The position numbers were made by a program, and so were the translations under genes. Shown in pieces: positions 32,507 through 39,334 of a DNA stretch of 40,731 nucleotides. The first letter of the stretch is position 1; every line of letters begins with the position of its first letter. The notes beneath the pieces were generated by a model. That model was not told the origin of the DNA and searched no databases. It worked only from the letters and a program-made list of their open reading frames with translations. The DNA is from an uncultured Bacillota bacterium (lineage in GTDB: Bacteria; Bacillota; Dehalobacteriia; UBA4068; UBA4997), in NCBI GenBank assembly GCA_948907985.1, contig CAQWMM010000015.1:1-40731 (forward strand), read 5' to 3'.

Positions 32507-33376
32507 TTAGTCCTGTAAAATTACAATATTGGTTCCGAACCATTTGTTGGAAATCTCGGCGGCCTGGCCGTTATCAATCAGGGCCTGAATGGCCTCGTTG
32601 ATTTTGTCCGCTACATCAGTTTCGCCTTTGCGGCAGCCGATAGCATAGAGATCATCGCCGAAATCGAAGTCGCATACGGTCATTTTGGTTTCCATATTGG
32701 CGTTTTTATATTCGCCCAACACCTGGTCTACGACAATGGCCTGCACGCGGCCGCCCTGCATGGCCAAAATGGCCTCGTCATAGTTGGCGTATTCGGTTAC
32801 GTTGGCCTCAATATCCGGCCAAACTTCGTTGGCCTGCATAGCCTCCAGGGCAGAACTGCCGCCCTGGGTCGCCAGCGTTACACCTGCCAGATCCCCGGCG
32901 CTGGCAATCTTCAATTCCGGGTCCATAGTCATGATGACGATTTTATTGTTCAGATATTTTTTTGTTAAGGAGTAAGCCTCGATACGCTCCGGCGTAACCG
33001 ACATACCGTTCCAGATGCAGTCAATCCGCTTGGAGGACAGTTCCATATCCTTAGCTGTCCACTCAATAGGCTGGAAAACGATGTTGATACCCAGATACTC
33101 GCCTACCGCATTAGCCAGGTCAATATCAAAGCCCACCAGTTCGCCCTGTTCATCGCGGAAACCCATTGGGGCGAAAGCGTCGTCCAGGCCAATAATCAGT
33201 TCGCCTTTGTTCTCTATGTAGGCCCAGCCGGTCAGTTCCTCTTGCTGTTGCTGGTTGTTGGCGGCGTTATTAGCGTTATTAGCGTTATTGTTGTCGGAGC
33301 CGCAGGCTGCCAGCAGCCCAACGGCTAACAGCAGGCTTAAAGCCAGCAAAAATTTTTTCATTAAACTCTTCTTCAT
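32507..33376 (-). CDS. Polar amino-acid ABC transporter, substrate-binding lipoprotein
   Basis: A 289-residue lipoprotein of the SBP_bac_3 family. Signal peptide with lipobox LLAAC, Cys25, then an Asn/Gln-rich spacer (Asn-Ala runs from short DNA repeats). Binding-domain motifs: GFDIDLANAVGEYLG, IDCIWNGMSVTPERIEAYSLT and VTLATQGGSSALEAM. Starts are possible at 33391 (GTG), 33376 and 33361; 33376 is used, with 33361 nearly as good. Specificity is likely a polar amino acid or cystine; sequence alone does not say. Confidence 0.92.
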   Translation of the reverse strand: MKKSLMKKFLLALSLLLAVGLLAACGSDNNNANNANNAANNQQQQEELTGWAYIENKGELIIGLDDAFAPMGFRDEQGELVGFDIDLANAVGEYLGINIVFQPIEWTAKDMELSSKRIDCIWNGMSVTPERIEAYSLTKKYLNNKIVIMTMDPELKIASAGDLAGVTLATQGGSSALEAMQANEVWPDIEANVTEYANYDEAILAMQGGRVQAIVVDQVLGEYKNANMETKMTVCDFDFGDDLYAIGCRKGETDVADKINEAIQALIDNGQAAEISNKWFGTNIVILQD

Positions 33377-33428
33377 TTTTAAATCGCTCACTTTCTTTTT
33401 TAATAATTCGCTTTATTTCGCTAAAGTG

Positions 33429-33457
33429 ATGATACCATATATAACGATTAAAGTCAA
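33429..33457 (-). promoter_or_regulatory. Promoter of the polar amino-acid ABC operon
   Basis: Minus strand: TTGACT (33452-33457), 17-bp spacer, TATCAT (33429-33434). It lies back to back with the tRNA promoter. Confidence 0.65.
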
Positions 33458-33481
33458 GCATTTTTTTGCAAAAAATTTCTA

Positions 33482-33510
33482 TTGACAAAATTACCCTTAT
33501 ATGATATAAT
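33482..33510 (+). promoter_or_regulatory. tRNA-Pro promoter
   Basis: Perfect TTGACA (33482-33487) and TATAAT (33505-33510) with a 17-bp spacer; full sigma-A consensus, 12 bases before the tRNA. Confidence 0.85.
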
Positions 33511-33522
33511 ATCTTTCGTTGA

Positions 33523-33599
33523 CGAGGTGTGGCTCAGTTTGGTAGAGCGCTGCGTTCGGGACGCAGAGGCCGCAGGTTCGAATCCTGTCACCTCGACCA
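33523..33599 (+). tRNA. tRNA-Pro (anticodon CGG)
   Basis: 77 nt, 7-bp acceptor stem CGAGGTG/CACCTCG, D arm with GGTAGAGCGC, anticodon loop TTCGGGA (CGG, reads CCG) on a CTGCG/CGCAG stem, T loop TTCGAAT, and an encoded CCA end. Confidence 0.97.
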
Positions 33600-33639
33600 C
33601 CTAATGTGTATAAAATAGATGTACACTTATTTACAATCA

Positions 33640-33668
33640 AAAAAACCGCCGAAAACGGCGGTTTTTTT
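33640..33668 (+). terminator. Terminator of the tRNA gene
   Basis: 12-bp stem (33640-33651 with 33656-33667), AAAA loop, T-run to 33668. Confidence 0.88.
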
Positions 33669-33772
33669 ATTGTTAAAACAAGGCCGCTTGGGCCCGGGCG
33701 TGTGCCGTCGTTCTGACTGAAAGGAATTGAAAACGGTGGCGTTTGCTATTTAGGGAATTAGAAGTGAACGTC

Positions 33773-34363
33773 TTAAAGCAAAAGCTCGATTGCGCACCAG
33801 ACCAGAATGGCCGCCATGGCTAGATTGAAAAGGCGAAAGTGATTGCTGATGAATTTTTGCAGCAGGCCGCCGGCAATTCCCCAGGTTATAAAGCCGGCCG
33901 CGCCTATTATGGTAAACATTATTGCATTAACAGCTATAAAAACGGGATTTTGGCTGATTGGCAGAACGTAAAGAGAGAAAATGGTTATAGCGTACATATA
34001 TATCTTGACATTAATAAATTGCAGCGCCATACCCTGCCAAAAGGAGGCCTGACGGCCAGCGGAATTATCCGGTTCGCTTCGGGCAATATGCCAGGCCAGC
34101 CAGAGGATATAGGCTGCGCCGAGATAGGTTAGTATTTGCGAAACGCCGGGGATAAGCCGGGCCAGACTCCAGCAAAAAAATCCGCAGATAACCATAACGC
34201 ACAGAAAACCGACACCTATGCCGTATAATACTCTGCCGCCCTGACGCCAGCCGTTTTGAGCGACGGCATGCAGGGCCAAAACGTTGTTGGGGCCGGGGGT
34301 GAAAGCAGTAACCGCCGCATAGGGCAAATAGGCGGCCATGGTGGGAAGTAGAATTTCTGACAT
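33773..34363 (-). CDS. LysE/RhtB-family amino-acid exporter
   Basis: A 196-residue, six-helix membrane protein. The N-terminal FTPGPNNVLALHAVAQNGWRQG is the LysE/RhtB signature (TPGPN). Family members export lysine, threonine, homoserine or other small metabolites. AAGGAG nine bases before ATG 34363. It is divergent from a LysR regulator 150 bp away, the usual arrangement of LysE-type exporters with their activator. Substrate unknown. Confidence 0.88.
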   Translation of the reverse strand: MSEILLPTMAAYLPYAAVTAFTPGPNNVLALHAVAQNGWRQGGRVLYGIGVGFLCVMVICGFFCWSLARLIPGVSQILTYLGAAYILWLAWHIARSEPDNSAGRQASFWQGMALQFINVKIYMYAITIFSLYVLPISQNPVFIAVNAIMFTIIGAAGFITWGIAGGLLQKFISNHFRLFNLAMAAILVWCAIELLL

Positions 34364-34388
34364 TACTGTAAACTCCTTAATTAAAATT

Positions 34389-34404
34389 TTGCAAAATGTT
34401 GCAA
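34389..34404. promoter_or_regulatory. Candidate LysR operator in the divergent region
   Basis: TTGCAA (34389-34394), four bases, TTGCAA (34399-34404): a perfect dyad of LysR-box style. The right half is also the -35 of the LysR gene, so binding would self-repress. Confidence 0.5.
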
Positions 34405-34427
34405 TTCGTTTTGTTATATAGTATAAT
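34399..34427 (+). promoter_or_regulatory. Promoter of the LysR-family gene
   Basis: TTGCAA (34399-34404), 17-bp spacer, TATAAT (34422-34427). Confidence 0.65.
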
Positions 34428-34513
34428 ACAGCAAGAAGATACTTTTGTCAAATTGATGTTTTTGTTAATTGGAATCAAAATAATTGAACTATTTTTTATG
34501 AGGAGGCGCTTTA

Positions 34514-35419
34514 ATGGAACTGAAATATTTGCAGACTTTTCAGCGGGTTGTGCAGGAGGGCGGTTTTACTAAAGCAGCGGCCAGCCTGAACTATACGCAG
34601 TCGACAATAACCTTTCAGATTGGCCAGCTGGAACAAGAGCTGGGCGTGCGGCTTTTTGACAAGGTTGGCCGCCGCATGGTGTTGAGCAAGGCCGGAGAAA
34701 ATTTTTTGCCATATGTGGCCGAGGTTCTGGCGGCGCTGGAAAAGATGCAGAATTTTCAGGCTGATTTATCCGCCGGCAAAGGTTCTCTGCGGATTGGCGC
34801 GGCAGAAACGCTGCTTTGCTATAAGCTGCCTGACGTGGTGCAGGCCTTTCATAAACAAGCGCCGCAGGCCAGACTTTTTTTACACTCAATGAATTGTTAT
34901 GATATTCGTGATGCTCTGTTGGCCGGAAAATTGGATTTGGGGATTTTTTATGCGGATGTGGCCGGTTTTGGTCCTCAGCTGTTAACCCGTGATTTGGGAG
35001 CGTATGACCTGGCTTTAGTGGGGGCTCCGGAGACTTGCTGGCAATTTGCCGATTTTTGTACGCCGGAACAGGAACTGAATGTGCCGTTTATTATTAATGA
35101 ACCGATGTGTATATTTCGACAGATTTTTGAAAATTATTTGCGGCACAAGAGCATTGTTTTGGCGCATACGATTGAACTGTGGAGTATTACAACAATAAAA
35201 AATTTACTGGCCAGTGGCCTGGGCGTTAGTTTTTTGCCGCGCTTTGCCGTGGCTGGGGATTTGCGTAAGGGCCGCCTGGCGGAAATTGCCTTAGATCGGG
35301 CGGCCTTGGAAACCCCGCAGATTCATGCAGTTTGCGCCTGGCATAAAAATAAGTGGGCAAGCCCACTTATGCAGTTATTCAGTGATTTATGTAGTCAATA
35401 TCTGGAGGAGAAACTTTAA
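34514..35419 (+). CDS. LysR-family transcriptional regulator
   Basis: A 301-residue regulator of normal length. The N-terminal winged HTH is MELKYLQTFQRVVQEGGFTK to about residue 60 (AASLNYTQSTITFQIGQLEQ), followed by a linker helix and a type 2 periplasmic-binding-like effector domain (ADLSAGKGSLRIGAAETLL onward). GAGGAGG before ATG 34514. Probable target: the divergent LysE-type exporter, and itself. It converges with the SDR gene; their 3' ends are nine bases apart. Confidence 0.92.
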   Translation: MELKYLQTFQRVVQEGGFTKAAASLNYTQSTITFQIGQLEQELGVRLFDKVGRRMVLSKAGENFLPYVAEVLAALEKMQNFQADLSAGKGSLRIGAAETLLCYKLPDVVQAFHKQAPQARLFLHSMNCYDIRDALLAGKLDLGIFYADVAGFGPQLLTRDLGAYDLALVGAPETCWQFADFCTPEQELNVPFIINEPMCIFRQIFENYLRHKSIVLAHTIELWSITTIKNLLASGLGVSFLPRFAVAGDLRKGRLAEIALDRAALETPQIHAVCAWHKNKWASPLMQLFSDLCSQYLEEKL

Positions 35420-35451
35420 CGGCGGTGTTAACAGATTGTGAAACCGCCGTT
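35418..35451. terminator. Hairpin at the convergent ends of the LysR and SDR genes
   Basis: 9-bp perfect stem (35418-35426 with 35443-35451). It overlaps the LysR stop codon and the last codons of the SDR gene. Without a T-run, its use as a terminator is uncertain. Confidence 0.45.
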
Positions 35452-36162
35452 GGGGCTGATAACCTGGCCGGTGATAAACCGGGCCTGCGGCGAGGCCAGC
35501 CAGCTGACGGCGGCGGCTACGTCTTCCGGGCTGCCCAGGCAGCCCAGGGGGGTTTCTTCTTTAAGAGCCGCGATTTCGTCAGGGTTCAGGCGGCTGTTCA
35601 TTGCCGTATCAATAACGCCGGGGGCCACGCAGTTGACGCGGATATGCGATGGCCCAAGCTCCTTGGCCAGGGCTTTGGTCAGCGCAATCAGCGCACCTTT
35701 GCTGGCCGAATAGGCCGCCTCGCAGCTGGCGCCGACCAGCCCCCAGATGGAGGAGATGTTGATAATAACGCCGTTTTTTTGGTGGATCATATAGGGGAGC
35801 GCCGCCTGAATACAGTTAAAAGCGCCGTCGACATTGACGGCGAAAATGCGCCGCCACTCTACGAAGGAAATATCGGAAATTAAACCGAAGTGGGCGATGC
35901 CGGCGTTATTAACTAAGAGGTCGGGGCCAGGGCAAAGCTCCTGAATTTGTGCGAAAAGCTGGGCGACTGCTTCCGGCTGGCTGACGTCGGCGGCAATGGC
36001 GGCCGCCTGGCCGCCCTCTTGCCGGATTCGCCGGCAAAGCTGTTCGGCGGCAGCTGCGCTTTGCTGATAGTTGATAATTACGGAGTAGCCGTCTGCGGCT
36101 AAACGTTGGGCAATAGCCCGGCCAATGCCGCGGCTGGCTCCGGTTATCAGGGCGGTGGGCAT
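35428..36162 (-). CDS. Short-chain dehydrogenase/reductase (FabG-like)
   Basis: A 244-residue classical SDR. NAD(P)-binding GASRGIGRAIA at residues 8-18, NNAGIAHFG, catalytic Ser in NISSIWG, YSASK with Tyr/Lys, and the end ITGQVISPNGGFT. It is close to 3-oxoacyl-ACP reductase FabG, but the genes around it are not fatty-acid genes, so a different ketone or alcohol is equally possible. AGGAGG upstream; five bases after lgt, hence co-transcribed with it. Confidence 0.9.
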   Translation of the reverse strand: MPTALITGASRGIGRAIAQRLAADGYSVIINYQQSAAAAEQLCRRIRQEGGQAAAIAADVSQPEAVAQLFAQIQELCPGPDLLVNNAGIAHFGLISDISFVEWRRIFAVNVDGAFNCIQAALPYMIHQKNGVIINISSIWGLVGASCEAAYSASKGALIALTKALAKELGPSHIRVNCVAPGVIDTAMNSRLNPDEIAALKEETPLGCLGSPEDVAAAVSWLASPQARFITGQVISPNGGFTIC

Positions 36163-36167
36163 TGAAA

Positions 36168-36950
36168 CTACCTCCTGTTTTTAGGCTGGGATTTTGGTGC
36201 GGGATAGGGCGGCGTTGGGCGGCGGCGATTATACCAGAAAAGCAGCAGCCCCAGCGCAACGCCAATAATACTGATAACCTGCGCCATTTGCAGCGGGCCA
36301 AGCATCAGACTGTCTGTGCGGAAGTGTTCGATGCAGAAACGGCCGCAGGAATAATAGATTAAATAGCAGGCGGCAATATCCCCGGTGGGTTGTAGGCGGC
36401 GCGGGCGGCGCAGAGAGAGCGCCAGCAGCAGACAGAACCCCAGCGCGTCCCAGAGACTTTCATAAAGAAAGGTGGGGTGGCGGTAAGCGCCGTCAATGTA
36501 CATGGCCCAGGGCAGGGTGGTTTCATAACCGTAGGCCTCCTGATTGAAGAAATTGCCCCAGCGGCCAATCGATTGAGCCAGAATCAGGCCGGGGGTTATA
36601 ATATCCCCCCAAAGGCGAAAAGGTATGCCCTGGCGGCGCGACATTAAAAAGACGGCCAGCGCGCCGGCCAGTATGGAGCCGTGAATGGCCATGCCGCCGT
36701 GCCAGATTGCCGGAATCAGGCTGGGGTGGGCGCTGTAATATGACCAGTTGAAGATAACATAATAAAGGCGCGCGCCAATCACCCCCAGAGGGACGGCGGC
36801 CAGCGCCAAATCCAGCAGGGAATCAAAGCTGATGCCCTGGCGCTGTGCCAGGCGCCAGCTGGTGAAAACCGCCATGATAATTCCGCTGACGATCAGAATA
36901 CCGTACCAGCGGATTGTAAGCGGGCCGATTGTAAATGCTATTGCCGACAT
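36168..36950 (-). CDS. lgt: Prolipoprotein diacylglyceryl transferase
   Basis: A 260-residue, seven-helix inner-membrane enzyme that moves diacylglycerol from phosphatidylglycerol to the lipobox Cys of prolipoproteins. Essential motifs are present: HGGMAIHGS, GRWGNFFNQEAYG (with the conserved Arg and Asn) and HPTFLYES, plus IEHFRTD. The frame runs open far upstream (to 38066), crossing the M23 gene antisense; ATG at 36950 with AAGGAGG is the family start. Likely clients in this window are the two ABC receptors. Confidence 0.95.
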   Translation of the reverse strand: MSAIAFTIGPLTIRWYGILIVSGIIMAVFTSWRLAQRQGISFDSLLDLALAAVPLGVIGARLYYVIFNWSYYSAHPSLIPAIWHGGMAIHGSILAGALAVFLMSRRQGIPFRLWGDIITPGLILAQSIGRWGNFFNQEAYGYETTLPWAMYIDGAYRHPTFLYESLWDALGFCLLLALSLRRPRRLQPTGDIAACYLIYYSCGRFCIEHFRTDSLMLGPLQMAQVISIIGVALGLLLFWYNRRRPTPPYPAPKSQPKNRR

Positions 36951-36970
36951 AATTGCCTCCTTGTTATTAT

Positions 36971-36999
36971 ATTTTAGCCCAAAAATCAGTTTTTGTCCA
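36971..36999 (-). promoter_or_regulatory. lgt-SDR promoter
   Basis: Minus strand: TGGACA (36994-36999), 17-bp spacer, TAAAAT (36971-36976) preceded by GGC. Leader about 15 bases. Confidence 0.65.
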
Positions 37000-37103
37000 G
37001 ATTTTTTCTTGAAAAGTTTTCTTGAAAAGATAGAATAATAATGCGAAAAAAGGGGATATATATTGTTAGAAAAATTTGAACAAAGAGCAAGGGAAGTGGG
37101 GAG

Positions 37104-37859
37104 TTGAAAGAGATTTGGCGGGCCTTGGCCCTGGCCGCCGGAATATTCCTCTGGGCGAATGCCGGCGTGCCCCAGACGGCGCAGGCGGCGTTGCCGGCTG
37201 ACGGCGTGCGTGTATATACGGCCCAGACCGGGGATAATTTTGCGCTGCTTAGCCAGCGGGTTGGTTATACGGCGGAACTTTTGGCGGCGATGAACAATCT
37301 TTCCGCCGGGTATTGCTGCCGGGGCGGCGAGCAGCTGCTTTTGCCGGCGGGAACAGCCGAGGAGGAAATACCGGACAATCGGGACCGGCGGCAGGGGCGG
37401 CTTTTGGCCAGCCGCGGCGCTTATAGCGCCAATGAGAGCCGGGTCGCGCTGAATGAAAAGGTGGTTTGGGCCGCGCCGCTGCGCGTGTCGGGGCAGGTTA
37501 CTTCGGCTTTTGGCAGCAGACGCAACAGCACCGGGCCGCACCATGGCCTGGATATTGCCGTACCCCAGGGCAGCGTGATTTTGGCGGCCCACGGCGGTAC
37601 GGTTGTGGAAGCCGGCTGGAAAAATGATGTTTATGGTTATGCGGTGGTGTTGGAGCATGGCAACGGCTGGCAGACGCTTTATGCGCATTGCAGCCGGGTA
37701 TTGGTGCAGACCGGTCAGCAGGTTCGGCAGGGGGAGTGCATCGCGCTGGTGGGCTCTACCGGGAACAGTACCGGGCCGCATTTGCATTTGGAGCTGCATA
37801 AAGACGGCGCGTTTTTGGACCCGGCGGACTTTTTCGGGGAGCTGTTGTTGGAGGTTTAA
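37104..37859 (+). CDS. LysM-M23 family peptidoglycan metallopeptidase
   Basis: A 251-residue secreted protein. Signal peptide residues 1-28 (ending QTAQAAL), LysM-like domain about 36-81 (VYTAQTGDNFALLSQRVGYT), linker, then a LytM/M23 domain about 125-245. Zinc ligands are visible: His/Asp in GPHHGLDIAVPQ and the HLHLE motif near the end, plus LYAHCSRV. All expected ligands are kept, so it should be active in cutting peptidoglycan cross-links. Start TTG at 37104 has AAGGGAAG about eight bases upstream; no nearby ATG in frame. Confidence 0.88.
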   Translation: MKEIWRALALAAGIFLWANAGVPQTAQAALPADGVRVYTAQTGDNFALLSQRVGYTAELLAAMNNLSAGYCCRGGEQLLLPAGTAEEEIPDNRDRRQGRLLASRGAYSANESRVALNEKVVWAAPLRVSGQVTSAFGSRRNSTGPHHGLDIAVPQGSVILAAHGGTVVEAGWKNDVYGYAVVLEHGNGWQTLYAHCSRVLVQTGQQVRQGECIALVGSTGNSTGPHLHLELHKDGAFLDPADFFGELLLEV

Positions 37860-37915
37860 AGCATCATGACTTGGGGCTGTTGTTTCGCCGGCGGCCAGTT
37901 GTTTAGTGTTCAAAC

Positions 37916-37948
37916 AAAAACCAGCCGGTTTTTTGCCGGCTGGTTTTT
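37916..37948. terminator. Bidirectional terminator between the M23 and dapL genes
   Basis: 13-bp perfect stem (37916-37928 with 37936-37948), A-run before and T-run after. Confidence 0.9.
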
Positions 37949-37965
37949 CTGGTATTGGGGGGAAA

Positions 37966-39168
37966 TTATTTTTGGAAATAATTTTGCAGCCGCTCGACAG
38001 CCTCGCGGGTATCCTCCAGACTGCCAAAGGCAGTGAGGCGGAAATAGCCCTCTCCCTGTTGGCCAAAGCCGGAGCCGGGGGTGCCGATGATGTTCAGTTC
38101 GTTTAGTAGCAGATCAAAGAACTGCCAGGAGGTTTGGCCGCCCGGGGTTTTGAGCCAGAGATAGGGGGAGTTTTCGCCGCCGGTGCATTGAAAGCCCAGC
38201 GAGAGCAGCGTTTGGCGGATGATTTTGGCGTTTTGCAGATAATAGGCGATGGTTTGCCGAACCTGTTCGCGCCCCTCCGGGGTGTAGACGGCAGCCGCGC
38301 CGCGCTGCACGATATAGGGCACGCCGTTAAATTTGGTGCTTTGACGGCGGAACCAGAGAGCGTTCAGACTGTGGGTGGAGCCGTCGGCCAGGCGGCCCTG
38401 CAAAGCTTTGGGAATAACCGTCCAGGCACAGCGCGTGCCGGTGAAACCGGCGGTTTTGGAAAAGCTGCAAAACTCAATGGCACATTCCTGCGCGCCGGGG
38501 ATTTCATAAATTGATTGGGGCAGGGCGGGATCGGTGATAAAGGCTTTGTAGGCCGCGTCATAGAGGATGACGGCCTGATGTTCGTGCGCATAGTCTACCC
38601 AGGCGGACAGCTGTTGTTTGTTGAAAACCGCGCCGGTGGGGTTGTTGGGGGAACACAGGCAAATCAGATCAGCGTGCCAGTCCGGCGGGGCGGGGCAAAA
38701 GCCGGTTTCTTCCGTGCAGGGCAGGGTGCGTACCTGACGGCCGGCCATAATATTAGCGTCGATATAGACCGGGTAGACCGGATCGGATACGGCCACGATG
38801 TTGGCGGCGCTGAAAATATCGCCAATGTTGCCGGAATCGCTTTTGCTGCCGTCGCTGACAAAAATTTCTGATTCGCTTAGCTGAACGCCGCGGGGGGCGT
38901 AATCATTTTGCAGAATGGCCTGGAGCAGAAAGTCGTAGCCCTCATAGGGGCCGTAACCGCGGAAAGTGGCGGCGCTGCCCATCTCCTGGACGGCCTGTTG
39001 CATGGCCTGAACAACCGCCGGGCAAAGGGGTTGGGTAACGTCGCCAATGCCCAGGCTGATTAGTTTGGCCTCTGGGTGAGCTGCGGCGTATTTGGCGCGG
39101 CGGTCGGCAATTTCGGCAAAAAGATAGCTTTCCGCAAGTTTGGTAAAGTTCTCGTTGATATAAACCAT
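37966..39168 (-). CDS. dapL: LL-diaminopimelate aminotransferase
   Basis: A 400-residue PLP enzyme of fold type I; it converts tetrahydrodipicolinate to LL-DAP in one step for lysine and peptidoglycan. Conserved stretches: ISLGIGDVTQPLCPAVV, FRGYGPYEGYDFLLQAI, FVSDGSKSDSGN, CSPNNPTGAVF, and the PLP-Lys in CSFSKTAGFTGTRCAW, all typical of DapL rather than general AspC. ATG at 39168 is chosen (AAAGGAA ten bases upstream); the frame continues 11 codons further. Single-gene unit. Confidence 0.94.
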   Translation of the reverse strand: MVYINENFTKLAESYLFAEIADRRAKYAAAHPEAKLISLGIGDVTQPLCPAVVQAMQQAVQEMGSAATFRGYGPYEGYDFLLQAILQNDYAPRGVQLSESEIFVSDGSKSDSGNIGDIFSAANIVAVSDPVYPVYIDANIMAGRQVRTLPCTEETGFCPAPPDWHADLICLCSPNNPTGAVFNKQQLSAWVDYAHEHQAVILYDAAYKAFITDPALPQSIYEIPGAQECAIEFCSFSKTAGFTGTRCAWTVIPKALQGRLADGSTHSLNALWFRRQSTKFNGVPYIVQRGAAAVYTPEGREQVRQTIAYYLQNAKIIRQTLLSLGFQCTGGENSPYLWLKTPGGQTSWQFFDLLLNELNIIGTPGSGFGQQGEGYFRLTAFGSLEDTREAVERLQNYFQK

Positions 39169-39206
39169 GTAGTTGTTGTTTCCTTTCTTTGAATAATGCA
39201 ATCTAT

Positions 39207-39235
39207 ATTATAGTAGATTTGGGCCGCGTATGCAA
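39207..39235 (-). promoter_or_regulatory. dapL promoter
   Basis: Minus strand: TTGCAT (39230-39235), 17-bp spacer, TATAAT (39207-39212). Confidence 0.7.
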
Positions 39236-39272
39236 GATGCGGCGCTTTTGTATTCAAAATATTTTTTTGATA

Positions 39273-39301
39273 TTGACAATATGCCGGAGGCTTAGTAAAA
39301 T
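39273..39301 (+). promoter_or_regulatory. Promoter of the CAP-domain protein gene
   Basis: Perfect TTGACA (39273-39278), 17-bp spacer, TAAAAT (39296-39301), leader about 27 bases. Confidence 0.75.
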
Positions 39302-39334
39302 ATAAGTAAGATTGCAGTATGGGAGGTTTTTTAG

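Noticed and set aside
36951..38066. Long N-terminal extension of Lgt
   Set aside because: It is antisense to the M23 peptidase gene; Lgt homologues begin near ATG 36950, which has its own binding site and promoter.
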